Assembly (NCBI RefSeq): GCF_000002995.4
Contig: NW_025062479.1
Coordinates: 22,254,721 to 22,318,720, forward strand
Origin: Brugia malayi
Taxonomy: Eukaryota; Nematoda; Chromadorea; Rhabditida; Onchocercidae
Length of the DNA stretch: 64,000 bases
Direction: 5' to 3'
In this document: one piece after another, positions 44,501 through 57,855 of the stretch
Layout: every line of letters begins with the position of its first letter
Position numbering within the stretch: position 1 is the first letter of the stretch
Translations under genes and position numbers: made by a program
Notes under the pieces: generated by a model
What the model saw: only the letters and a program-made list of their open reading frames with translations
Told to the model about the DNA's origin: nothing
Database searches by the model: none

Positions 44501-47500
44501 ACAGAATGTTTTAATGATAGAATGTCACATGTCACCAAGTTCTGATAAATTTTCTCATAATCGATTACTGCAAGACATAAAACAAAAATATAAATCGATT
44601 GGTATCAAATTTAAAATTTATTTGTCACCTTTCACTCATCTTTGACTAAAATAATGATAATAATAATGATAATAATAATAATAAAATAATAACAATAATG
44701 GATTATTAAATTGAAATAAAAATGCTTGTAGGCAAGAAGACAGCAAGTGGTAATATCCAAAGTACGTCAAAATCTACTTCAGTACCAATCGTTGATTATT
44801 CCAGTTTAGACGCATTTCTGGACGAGTCATTATTACAAGAAAAAGGGAACATGTCAAAATCAACAAAAGAATGGCGGTCTGTATTCAATGATAGTTTCAT
44901 TTCAAAATAATATGAGAAAAAAGATTGCAAAAATGGAGATTTATGATCTAGTGCAAATTTAAATTTAATTTGAAATTTTAGAAGTAAAGCTATACGATTT
45001 AAACTTTTTGGGATATTAAATAGTCAGATATTGAGGATTTTAATTTTCTTAAATTTTAGTAAATTGTTAAATTTTAGATCATCATTTTCAACAATGCGTA
45101 ATCGTTTTGGTAATATTGGATTATCATCGGATGAAGCAGTATCAAATAATCATAATTTTACAACAAATGGCTCAATGACATTACCGAAAAGAGCGCTTAC
45201 AAAATCAGCAAGTCAAGGAAATCTCATAGCTAATGAACATTTCGATTCCAATGAAAGGTTAATTTTGGAATTAATTAGCAATTATTTTTGTTAATATCAT
45301 TTATTTCTGGTTTTATGTTTCATTTAGACGACGATCACTTCTTGCTAATGCGGTTGAACGTCGTCGTGCTGCTGAAGCACCTGAGCTACAACGTCCGTCA
45401 TCACGTCGAGAATTGGGCGATTTTTGGGAAACAACTATCAAAAATCGTTCAGGTATTATTTATTAGCAATCATTTTGCACTTTTTCTTTTCTTTTTTTAC
45501 TATGATTAAGTATAATTGATTTGGTTAATCTTTTAAAATGCAAACAATTTTTGACAAATTTTAGTAGCACCACGTACTCCGTCACCGTTAACAGCTGCTC
45601 AACGTATGGAATTACTAAATGAATCGATCAGTGAAAATGGCACAAATCGATCAGGTCGACGATTTTCCGGTGATAATTTAGCAAGACGTAAGGCAAATTT
45701 TTTAGAAGCCGTCAAAAGTTCATCATCACAAACAATAACAGATCGTTTTACTAACAGAAGGTCAACTGTCATCCCTTCAATCAATGTAAGTGTCATTTGG
45801 AACGGTGTTGCATTTCTGACAGCAATAATAGTTTAATAGTAGCTAAAAGTTATTTTTTTTTTTTAAAAAAAAAGGAAAAGAAAAAGCTATTTTCAAAAGC
45901 AATTGACCTTTTTCATTTTACACTAGAAAAGTTCATCGATTTTTTCAAAAAAAAAAAATTATAATTTACAGGTGGAAATTAAAGAAAATAGCAATAATGA
46001 GCCAAATTTTGCATCATTGGATAGTGCAGTAGCGGAACTTAATAATACTAATTATGTGCTTAATAGTAGTGGCGGTTGTGCTAAATTTCCGCTTGATGAT
46101 CTATGCTCATCTAGTCCAGTTAACAAAAGAGAAGGTATAATATTGAAATTTTATATTTCACATTGAGATAATTTTCATAATTACTTTTACTTCTATCAAC
46201 TGAGCGCAGGTATGCAAAAACTCTTCTAAAATTGTTATATTAGCTATCAACAAATCATATTTTTACATTTTTTTATCTAATCTAATGATTAAATAATTAT
46301 TGATTAAATGAGGACATTATGATGATAGTAAAACTGTATACGAACTTTTTTTTGCCTAATTTGAAATATTTAAGAAAACAATTTGCGCTCTTTTATAATT
46401 ATTGTCACTATTTTATATTAAAAACAAAAATTTAGGTTCATTTTCTAACAAGAAATTTCAATATTTCTCATCAAATTAAAGATATTTCATTCTAATAATT
46501 TAAAAATTTTCTCTTACTAATATTTTAAAAATTATTCTATTAATTTTGTGATAAAAAAAAAAAAAAAAAAAAAAGATGAATGGAATAAAATTTTTGTTTC
46601 TTTTACAGGCTTAACATCATTAATGAATGGTGCGCTATTGACGCATAGTCCAAGTCCTGAGGCTACAAGTGATACAAGCTCAAACTATAATGCTCCAACT
46701 GGATTACCACATCCAAAACCAAAGCATAACATACGTGAACAGCTAATACAAGCTGGTTTTGAACCACGTGGAAGTAATTTTTATTTACACGTCATTACAT
46801 TTTGCAAATGATTTATTAAAAAAAAATATATTATATATTCAAATATAATTGTAATTTTGTAATAAAAACATAGAAAAAGTTACATAAACTTTTATTCTTT
46901 AATCGTTTTTTTTTTTTTTTTTTTCTTTTTTTATGTGCTCAAAATATTACTATTATAAATATAAGTAATTTAAATCTATTTAAAATTTATCAATTTTATT
47001 TAAAAAAAAAATTTCATCAACATTTGAATAATGTAGCAGCAATGTATGTGAATCGTAGTGGCGTACGTTTTGGAAGTGCACCAAATTTCCCGATACCTTC
47101 CAATGGTAGCGTTGCATCACGCATTTCTGAATTTGAGAAAAAACCAGGTGCACCAAATTTACTACGAATTGCTTGTGCGGAACGACAAAGAAATGAGGTT
47201 TTGTTTAATTTTATTCCATGAAAATGTTCTTATAATATTTCTATCATTGTTATCAGTTCTCGAGAGTTAATACAATCTTTATATCATAATGATAAAACAG
47301 TTTAAAATTAACAGTTTCAATTTTTTTTTGAAGCAAAACTCGAAGTGCAATATTGTAAAATTTAAAATTTAAACTTAATTAGTAATATAAAATTGATAAA
47401 ATTTTTTTAGCAAACTTTTGGTATAAACTTTAATAAGTTATCATTGTTTATGATAAAAAAGACTTTTTTTTTTTCTCCTTCTTCTTCAATTATGCAAAAT

Positions 47501-48198
47501 TTATATGATAAACTTATTTGTGAAATTGAAATTAAATATGAAAGGCAAATTTTAGTTTTTAACATATTTTGAAATCAAAAAAAAAAAAAAATATATGACA
47601 TAAAAAGGTAGTATATTAATTATAATTATAAAATAATCAGCTGATGGTTATTTTCCAGCCATCTCCGATCAGATCACCGCTAGGACCTATGTCACCACGG
47701 TCATCGGTGTACCGTACCAAGCCAGTAATCCATGCTGATATAAATGGTCCATCGTTGCATATAAATCAACCATCTACCAATATCGAATCAATCTTTCAAT
47801 TTCCACAAATTAAGCAATTTGTGGATGCTAAGGTATAATATTTTAATTGCAAAAGCATTTATGTGCTAAAAATAATCTTTAATAGGCGCAAATGTCAGTT
47901 AACAAGCAAATTGTCCTATTAATGCATTCTTTGCCATGCTAATCTAGCTGAACAAACATAAATGTCCTATAAAATACAGGAAATAGAAAAATAATTTCAT
48001 TCTATAAATTTTCATTTAACATTTTGTCTTCTCTTTCTTCTCATTTTAATTTCTCTCTTTTTACCTATTTACAATTTTCATATTGCTAAGAGCTATTTGT
48101 AAATCACTGATATCTCATTGATATTAGCGATTTCATTTTTTTTTTTTTCAATTTCAATCAAATCTGTACTTTTCCTTAAAAATAACAAACTGCTTTTT

Positions 48199-48233
<35 letters not shown>

Positions 48234-48590
48234 AATACATTTATGCTACCATAAAACTTTCATTTTTCTCTTATTTTTCTTTTTTTTTTGGACAAATTTT
48301 AGATAAATTTTTAAAGCATTGAAATTTCTTATCAGTAAATTATTTTGAGAAATTTTAGTAATTTATAGTTATATTTTTTGCCTCATTATCATTTATCCAT
48401 AATTTTTTTTCTTTTTTTTTTTAGAAATTATTAGAATTAAAAGAGAAATGATAAGAATTACTTATGATAAGTTTAGCTACTGATAGGATAAGTATCAGTT
48501 TCAAATTGTAAAGTTAATTAGAGATATTTGCGCGTTATAATCATTATTCGAATTTTCTTCAATACCACAATTCTTCTATCTTATGAATCT

Positions 48591-48630
<40 letters not shown>

Positions 48631-51600
48631 CACATTTTTGTCGCATTTAAAAGCGCTCAATTTCTATTTTAAAATTTTCACTGTGTGAATTATTTAAGCA
48701 ATTCAAGTGCAGTTGATATTTCTATACATCAATTCATTATTACTTCCTCTTTCATTCTCACTTCATAAGTTTAATAATAATATTTGTTAAAGTAAAGTAC
48801 CATTCCTTCTTTCATCCATAATTCTCTAAATTTCTTCGTTTATTGTCTATAACATTTTAAATATTTACAAACTAATTATTAAAAATAACACATTTTAAAG
48901 TTGTAAAAGTATTTCATATCGTAAAGAAGCATTTAGAGAAATTTTTCTTTTTTGAAGTATACTTTTAATTACTTTGTTAATTAACCTATCTTTACTTTTA
49001 ATTATTTTGTTTTAACCTATCTTTATTTTTAATTATTTTGTTAATTAACCAATCTAATATTTTTTAATCATCCTTTCTCATCAATTTAGAAATTAATAAT
49101 TGGACAAAATAGCAGTGGACAGGAAAATTTCGCATAATTAAAAAGCTTAGTTTTGCAAAAATTTGCATGATGATAACTTTGCGAAAAAAAAAAGAATTAT
49201 AAATCAAAGATATCAATGATAAAATCACACATTTTTGTAGGATTAAATGATAAATAAAATTGTAAAATATGATACAATTGCCATATTTATCAATTAATTA
49301 TTGATTCAAATTTTATCACAATTTGATTAGATGCTAAATGAAGTAATGAATATTTTCAAATTTACTAATCCTTTATTATTTTTTTTTTCTAAGCTAACAT
49401 TGCTGCAACAATTATTATTATTATTCTAAGATAAAGCAATTCACTTTAAGAAATATTTACAATCAATTCAAACATTCAAATGATTATAACAAATGTTTTC
49501 TGATCATTATTCGTTATCGAAACGGAAAGCAATTTGATAAGAAATTTTTAGTTTATGAATTAAATTTAAATTTAGAGTAACACCTATAATTGTTACAAAA
49601 ATAAATCTGATTAATCTTATCATCATAAACAATAATTGATAATTTAAATCTCTTTCTCATTATCATTAGTTAAAACTTTAATCAGAACATGATAGTGTAT
49701 CATTTAATCACTGGAACAAGACTGCTTATCAATGAAAACAAAATACTTCGAATTGTAAGAATCGATAACAAAATAGTTGTAGTATTTTTCACATTTATTT
49801 TCATACGTTCTTTCACTTACGCAGTACAATGTCCGATATTTAGACGTATTTTGACGTGAACCAGAATGTTTCACGGAAAATTTACATTCCATTTTAAGTG
49901 GATTATTTTCATGAAAGTTTTACATTAAAGCATCTTTCTTTCCAAAATCAGAAAGCTTTTCTTCTTTTTACAAAATTCAAAATTGCTTTTATAAAAGCTC
50001 ATCTTCTGTAGGTAAAATTTCTGAATTGAATAATCATTTCCGAATTGATTAATCATTAACCGGACATTGTGCACTTTTCAGACATCTGATAATATTGTAC
50101 GGTAGTAATCAGTTCGAGAATTTCACTCATCCGACACATTCTTACTTTAAACCGATTCCTGAACAAAATTTTACAATTGTTTATAATCTAAATTCAATAA
50201 ATTACCGCAATTGTAACTTTTGATTATTTTAGGAAATTTTTTTTTTTTGTTTAACTTTTTGTTTAACTTTAAAAAAATTCTCTTTCATTTACAACCATTT
50301 TATAATTTATAAAAATTCTTCAAAAAATTTTTTGAATTGTCATAAAAAAAAACATTTAAAAACTAATTAATGAATTTCAGGAAGAAATTCCATATGAAAA
50401 TATTAAAAATACTTCGACATCAAGAATAGCAGAAATAGAAGCAAGTGATCAACTTAAGATTATGTTCGTTTTCTTATAAAAAATATTAATTTTGAACTTA
50501 TCAAATATAACTTATCCATTAATCACTGATTTTATCATTACTGATATTGCAGAGAGTTGGAAGAAGCCACAAAATTTGTACTTCAGTCACCAATAAAATC
50601 TTCTAGGAATAAAAATAAAATAAGGTAAAACAATTTTTAAAAATGATTTTTTTTTTTTTAATAGCTCTAACTTTATCAGTGGTTAATTAAATTTCTTAAC
50701 ATTGTGAAATTATATTTCTACATCATATCAGTATGCTATGATAATCACATAATGCAATCTTATTATAAGTTAGATAAGAAAGAAAAAAGTTGGGAATAAT
50801 TAAAATCGTGAAAAATAGTGAAAATTTATATCTCATTAAATAATTTATTAAAATTTTCATTTCTAACAATGATAATTTTATATATCAAATTATTTCAGTG
50901 ATTAAAAATAGTGAAAATTTATATCTCATTAAATAATTTATTAAAATTTTCATTTCTAACAATGATAATTTTATATATCAAATTATTTCAGTGATTAAAA
51001 GTAGTGAAAATTTATATCTCATTAAATAATTTATTAAAATTTTCATTTCTAACAATGATAATTTTATATATCAAATTATTTCAGTGATCAAAATGAAGAT
51101 TTAAAATCATATCGTAGCATTGCGGAACGACGTTTAGAAAAAAAAAATAAGATGACAAAAACATACAATAATATCAATACTGAAAAAGCTTTGGTATGAT
51201 ATTTACATTTTTCTCAAATTAAATTTAGCATATTTTTTTTTTTTTTTAAATTCAATTTTACGTTACAATTTTAGAATATACGTGACATACGTCCAGAATT
51301 TCACGTGTCACAAAGTCACATTTACGCATAATAATAAAGGATTAATAAGTGTAAATATGATATGAATATATTTAAAAAAATTTTTTTTTTTATTTTTCTG
51401 CTAATTAGCTAATTAGTCATAAAAAGAAAGACATCTTTTATTAATATCAAATTTCAATTGCAGCAGAATGAAATTAAAATGGAATCAGAATGGCCAACAA
51501 CTCCTCCTTTACCAAAAGTACAAGTGGTGGATGTCCCAAGGTAAAAAAAAAAAAAGAATCATTTGAAATGTAAATATTTATTCAAATAAAATATAAAATT

Positions 51601-54044
51601 CATTCCTTAATAAGTTATTGAAATCGAGAAAAATTAACTTAACAAATTTCTTGATTAGTAGTATTTGATAAAGAATTGTTATTCCATTTTGATAAGAATA
51701 AATGAAACAACAATCCATCATAATATTTTATTATTTCTTAAATTTTAATAAAAAATCAAAAATAAAATCAACAAAAATATTTTTATTGTTGATATTTCTT
51801 TTATTTATTTATTTATTTTTTAAGGTTTTTCTTTCCAAAAGGAGTTCCAATTTCAATATCTGAGAATGAAGCAGCACTAAGACGAGTTAACGATGTATTC
51901 AGTACAATTGGAAATAAGGTATTAAATTATTAAATTTGAATAAAATTTGGGCATTATTCAAATTTAATTTAAATTTAATTCAGGTAACAATGATTAATAT
52001 GGCAGAGGTATGTCGAGCAGCTGGTATACCCATCTACTGGAAACGATCTGTTTATGATTCATGCTGTAATAATTTGTCAAGATCAATAAGCATAGCTGAT
52101 TTTGCTTCCTGGTGGAATAGGTATTCAATTTAATCATATCATTTATCTTTTTTGTGATAGGTAATCACATAAAAGTAATCTTAGCAAAGTTTAAATTACT
52201 CATTTTTTTTTTTTCTTACTTAGCATACTTATTTTTTATATATACTTATTTTATCATTTTAAATACATATTTTTTAAATAAAATTAGTAAATTCTTCATT
52301 TTAAAAATATGTTTTTGAATAAAATTAGTAAATTTTTCATTTTAAATACGTATTTTTTCAATAAATTTAGTATATTCCTCATTACTAATTGAAAATTTAC
52401 CAAAATTCGATTATGTCAAAATTAAAATAAAATTTGAAATTAATCGTATATTAATGTTAATGTTCAATACTAATTAATTATAAATGTATAAATACATTTG
52501 CATATTTTAATTAACTCTTGTAATAATTTTTAACATTTTTTAAAAAATAATATTGCTTCAATTTTCTCATATTACAACTGATAAGATATCACATTTGTGA
52601 TAAAAATTTTAACAAATCCAAACTGATGGAAATATATTTTGAATTAAACGATGCGAAATAATTGATACTTTTCAGAATTATCATTAAACTTAAACCTTAA
52701 CTTTTATCATTAATCATTATCATTAAAATTTAAATTTTCAGAATGACTGCAGTAGCACATGATGAAGCAGCCCGTTTTGTTTATACCCTAGCTGGGCCTA
52801 ATCGAAATTATTTGACCAAAGAAGATCTGGCACCAATCCTTAAAGATCTCATTGAAACCTTTCCAGGATTACATTTTCTTCGTGAAGCTGAAGAATTTCA
52901 TTCAAGATATGTTGAAACGGTTTGTTTATTTGTTTATTTTTTTTTTCATAATTTTAAAGAAAGTAAACAAAATTTTTTATTTCTTATTTCATTTAATTCC
53001 AGCATTTCATTTATTTTGATATAAAAATTGAATAAATTTTGCAATTAAATTTGATTTCTAAGATAGATCAGTTAAGAAATAAAATCATATCATATCAAAA
53101 CATACATAAACAATTGATAATAAAATTGATTTGTTTATTTAATTTAATTTTTTTTTTTTTGTATTCATTTCAAATTTAATAATCTTTCAAAATTTTCAGG
53201 TAATAGTAAGGATATTCTGGGCAGTCAATCGATCATGGACTGGGCGAATTACAATTAACGAATTACGTCGATCTAATTTTCTCGAGGTAAGTGACAAAAT
53301 GAAATGTGAAAATTTATTGAGACAGACTATTATTTGCTTATAATTTTTCAAGGACTAATTTATTTACTTAATTTTTAACTTCCTAAAAAGTTAAAAAAAC
53401 GAGGATAAAGAAGGTATAAGAATAAAGTGACATAAATTAGTTAGTTTTAAAATAAATTAAATTAAATTTAGTTTATTAAAAATTTCATCATTTTGTAGCT
53501 TTTTAGACAATTAGGAAGTTGGAGACAACAGATGACATCAATGCAATAACAAATTACTTCAGCTATGAACATTTTTATGTAATTTATTGCAAATTTTATG
53601 AATTAGACAAAGATCATGATTTGATTATCAACAAAATCGATATGTCACAACACTGTAACGGAGGTAGAAAATTTTAATATTAGTTTTATTTATTTTTGCT
53701 ATTAAGAATATTTAGACAGTTATATTTTCTTGAAATATTATGGATTCATTTTATTTGTTTATACATTATTATAATTGTGACAATAGTTATATTTGTTTAT
53801 GATTATTATAATTGCTGAAGGATTTATTGTATATTTTATAAAAATTTAAAATTTTAATTCAAGTCAATTATTTTTAGCACTTCCACCACAAATTATCGAT
53901 AGGATATTTAGCGGAGCGGTGACAAGATCACCAGCAGGAAAACGTATCCGGCAAGCACTTGAAACAATCGGTTATACGGATTTTGTAGCATTTTTACTTG
54001 CAGAAGAAGATAAAAGGCATCCTACTAGGTATTTTCTTCACTTT

Positions 54045-54081
<37 letters not shown>

Positions 54082-55375
54082 AAAAAATGAATTCAATGAA
54101 ACTTTTCCTTTAATTTAGTGAAAAATTAATTAATTGAATTAATTTAAATTCTCTTTTTTCAATTAATTTAATAAATGAATGAAATTTTTGCAAAATTTTA
54201 CAGCATAGAGTATTGGTTTCGATGCTTAGATTTAGATGGTGATGGTGTATTATCAATGTATGAAATGGAATATTTTTATAATGGTATTAAAAATAAAATG
54301 GATCAACATAATATTGATTCGATGCGTTTCGATGACGTAATTTGTAATGTACAAATTTTAATTTATTCTCTTAAAATTATTCATTATTAATAAAAAAAAA
54401 AAAAAAAAAAAAAATTCTCATATGTTTAATTATAATTTATCAAAATTATTATTATTTAAAAAATTTTAAAATAAATTTATTTATTTATTTTTTTTTTTTT
54501 AGCTATTAGATTTAATACGACCAAAACAACCAAATGTTATTTCATTGTCGGATTTGAAAAAGTGCCTTTTATGTACCAGATTTTTTAATACATTTGTTAA
54601 TTGGGTGAAATATTATGAACAGGAAGCTAGTGAAGGAGAACGAGCTACAGTGGTTTGATTTCTTGCTAATAAATAAAATTATTTACTTATTTATTTTTTG
54701 TTCTTTAATTTATTTACTAATTTATTTATTTGTAATGTAAAATAAATATTATATAGAAATTTTCTTTCTTTTCTTTTTTGTAAAAGTTACAAAGAATTTT
54801 GAAAAGAAAAAAAAATTTTTTTTTTTTTGAAAGAAATTTCTAACATTTCAGACAGACGGTGAAGAGGAATTGAATGATTGGGATAGATATTGCTTAGAAG
54901 AATATGAAGCGCTAATGGCAGATGATCAAGATAATGATGAGCTTGAGGATATGTTCGTTTTAAATTTCATTTCAATTTAAATTCATTCATAATAACAAAA
55001 GATATATTTTATTAGTCTACTAAATCAATCATTTATTTTCTTTCCAAAAACAAAAACTTTACAATAATTGATTTATTTGCATATCTAAATGATTGTTGAT
55101 ACATATCAAATTATATATAACTGGTAAATAATTTCCAAAATATAATCATAAGATTACAAAATATTTACGTAATACATTTATGATAATATTGAAGTAAAAA
55201 ATAAATAAATAAATAAATAAATTAAGCTAATTTAGCTAATCAAAAAAATTACAGTAATTTAAATTTGGATGATGATGATGATCTGCTAATTGGTAGCAAT
55301 ATTAACACGGCGGTTAATTTATCATTGCGCGAATTTGGCGATTCTCAGCGAACAAAAATTTTAGAAGCAATATGA
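41517..55375 (+). CDS. PPP2R3A: PP2A regulatory subunit B'' (PR72/PR130 family, PPP2R3A-like)
   Basis: Calcium-binding B'' subunit that targets and modulates protein phosphatase 2A. About 23 exons. The ATG at 41517 starts a long polar, Ser/Asn/Arg-rich N-terminal part (41.5-51.5 kb), as in the long PR130 form. The conserved core begins [20 protein letters not shown] (51.8 kb), then [76 protein letters not shown], the exon 53507-53663 ([20 protein letters not shown]), [12 protein letters not shown], and [20 protein letters not shown], which opens the second EF hand. Loop residues: EF1 [12 protein letters not shown] (Asp, not Glu, at position 12) and EF2 [12 protein letters not shown] (canonical). 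Acidic C terminus; stop at 55373-55375. All core exons join in phase. The 44732-44876 to 45078 junction needs a weak donor, and an exon near 51276 contains a stop. Upstream 5' exons cannot be excluded. Confidence 0.92.
48589..48632. repeat. (GT)n microsatellite in PP2A B'' intron
   Basis: About 15 GT/TG units with TATG interruptions at both ends, inside the long intron between the exon ending VDAK (47834) and the next one at about 50382. Confidence 0.9.
48958..49060. repeat. About 33-bp tandem repeat, 3 copies, intronic
   Basis: Three consecutive units of the type TTTTAATTATTTTGTTAATT followed by AACCTATCT. The middle copy lacks a few bases. It lies in the long intron of the PP2A B'' gene. 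Confidence 0.8.
50812..51092 (+). repeat. Triplicated intron-exon boundary (about 92-bp units)
   Basis: Three near-identical units of 92-93 bp. Their GAAAATTTATATCTC landmark is at 50821, 50914 and 51006. Each unit ends with TTATTTCAG followed by TGATTAAAA or, in the last, TGATCAAAAT. The last unit carries the acceptor that joins in phase to the exon encoding [17 protein letters not shown]. The first two acceptors would give an immediate in-frame TAA. Confidence 0.95.
52255..52382. repeat. About 42-bp tandem repeat, 3 copies, intronic
   Basis: Three units beginning ATTTTAAA(T/A)A, each containing AATAAA(A/T)TTAGTA and ending TTCTTC, TTTTTC or TCCTC. They lie in the PP2A B'' intron between the WWNR exon and the exon at 52742. 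Confidence 0.8.
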
Positions 55376-57199
55376 GAAAAAAAAAAAAGAAAGAGAAAAA
55401 ATGGTAAACGAAAAAAGTTATCTCAAATTATTGATTTTGATGTAAGGAATATTTTACATAGAAATGGTTTCATTCATTATTTTATGTATGCTATTGAAAT
55501 TTGTTTACTTTTTATCTGTTTATTTGTTCAGAGAGTGTGATAATTATTTTTGTTGTGGGTTTTTTTTTTTGATTTCTCTAAGTCAATCAGTGAAATGGAA
55601 AAATAAGTTTTGATGAATATACGAATTGGTGATATTTATAGATGAATTTGATTTCAATCGATAAGAGTGACAAATAAAATAAATTACTAAGTTTGATAAT
55701 AAATAGAAATGATAAATACACTGATAAATGATTTATGAAGATAGCAAATACTAAAAATAAAAGAATTTAGCTATTTAAAATCAAAAGTGGAGCCTTTTTT
55801 ATTATGTAAATTTTGAAATTCTGTTATTTTTCATTCGAAAAATTTCGAAAAAAAAAATATTTTGTAGAAAATATTTGCTAAAATTGTAAATTATTTGCTG
55901 TGTTGTATATTCGTTTAATTCATTAACGAAGAAATGAATAGAACTACCATGAAATGAAATGAAAAGGTCAAATTCAAGCATAAATATTAGCAGTGTACTT
56001 TGAAATAAGTCCGACATTGTAAACAGAAAGTTAGAAGCTAAAGCTAGGCATACATAAAATCGATATCTAATGAGTATGTGTTCAATTTCATGAAAATCTC
56101 ATCTACTTCAATCTTCTAACCTTCTTTGCATTCAATAATTGTTTACCACAAAGGAAAAAAAAAAAAAAGAAATCATTGAACATTGTAAGGACACTTCTTT
56201 TGCTGGACAATCGTATTCGTTTTTTTATCAAAGAAACTAATGAATGAAATCAAATTTGGTTAACAAAAACGAATTAGAATAACAGCAGACGAATTTTAGA
56301 CCAAATTTCTCTTTAATTTATTCAAATCACCAATTCGTATTAAACTGACTTTTATTTAATTCTGCACTCAGTTTTGTTTACTATTCTTTTTCCTACACTA
56401 TTCGTGCCAATATTCAAATATGATCTAATAAATTTTATATATTACTTGCTTCAATGATAAACAAAACTATAAATTTGAAAATGGGACAAATCAAATCTTA
56501 ATGACAACTAATATCGTGCAGTAATTTAGCAAAAACTTCGCAATGTTTTTTTTTTTTTTTTTTTTTTCTTCATCACAAACAGTTTTTACTTTTACTTCAG
56601 TTTTTCGAGAAAAGCAGTCAGCAAAGAACTCCCCTTCATCATTTACTACACATTATTGAATTTTTAAAAATGGGTTACGCTATATATTTGTAAAAGTAAG
56701 TAGTGGCAGAGTGATTAATTGTCGTTGTAAACTAAGAGTTTTATGTCATTTCTTTCACTTTTAGCAGCATTTAAGAAAAAGGACATATGTCCTTAAAATC
56801 GTAAGAGAATTGAGCAGCGTCGTGAACATAACAGTAGTAATAAAACAAAAAACTTTGCAAAAAAAAAAAGAGTAATCAGATTTTGTTGTGTTGACAATGA
56901 TGTAAAGTCAAAGCAAAAATTTAATGCAAATTAAGCCTCCATGTACGTTGAACAGAAAATGATAAAGGAAACTGAATGGATTAAAATAGTAAAAAAGTCT
57001 ATGAATCGACCAAAATTTCATATTTAGCTTGGTACTTAATAGAAAGCCGTTAAAGTAATGAAAACTAAAACTGTAAAGCCAACTTACTAGACGACAAGAA
57101 CTTTAATCAAACATAAATGTTATTGCAAAAATAAAAAAACAATTCAAAAAATATCGAAATGCAAATGGCAACAAAAATAATAAAAAGCTCATGAAAAGT
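55376..57199. other. Intergenic region between convergent PP2A B'' and Sm G genes
   Basis: About 1.8 kb holding the 3' flanks of both genes, with poly-A/T runs and no recognisable exon or RNA gene. Confidence 0.5.
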
Positions 57200-57855
57200 T
57201 TATCGTTGGTCCAACCGTTCTTTGGGTTCCATAATAACTATAGAATTACCGCGAATAACAACCATTCCGATCTCGTTTTTATCGCCATTCTGCAATGCAA
57301 AATTTTTATCAATTATCAGTTCTGCAATCTGGGAGAACTGCTACTGAACCTCATGTCAAAGACGATACTTTTTCTAAATATAGAAAATAATCTGCGTCTG
57401 CGAAATCAAAAATGACGCAATACGTAATGAGCTCATTCCAACAAGTCAACTAAAATTCGTCATCCGTTTACGCAGTATTCGCAACATTTACAGAGAATAT
57501 TAATATCGAATAGTCTGCTTTCTATCTTTTGACAATCACTAACTAACTGTATCAGCTGATCTACTACCTTTATATTTATAGTGGAGACTTCATTTATGAG
57601 ATCAAATATAGCAAAAATTTAATCTATACAAATTTATGAAATGGAGAAATAAACGATCAATTAAACATTACAACTCAAACAACTGCAAAAATGACAAGAT
57701 GTAACCTTTAAATTTTCGACAGCATCCTCAACAACAATATTCATGAATGGATCGAAACCTCGAAGAATGCCTGACACACTACGATTGCCATTCAATTTCA
57801 GATCAACTTGTTTGTCCATATACTTTTTCAATTCGGGTGGATGCGTTTTACTCAT
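57200..57855 (-). CDS. SNRPG: Small nuclear ribonucleoprotein G (Sm G)
   Basis: One of the seven Sm proteins that form the ring on spliceosomal snRNAs. Two exons: 57706-57855 (50 codons, start ATG at 57855) and 57200-57289 (29 codons plus stop), separated by a 416-bp intron and joined in phase 0. The protein is 79 residues, close to the usual 76. The Sm1 motif runs through [20 protein letters not shown] and [11 protein letters not shown]; the Sm2 motif is [15 protein letters not shown]. The N-terminal [15 protein letters not shown] is typical of Sm G rather than LSm7. An acceptor-like TTTTTTAG lies about 32 bases before the ATG. The RNF19 gene diverges from the opposite side. Confidence 0.97.

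Noticed and set aside
48118..48306. Poly-Phe open frame
   Set aside because: Pure poly-T intronic tract.
50812..51092. Triplicated 92-bp units considered as a CRISPR-like array
   Set aside because: Units are directly adjacent with no unique spacers, in a eukaryotic intron.
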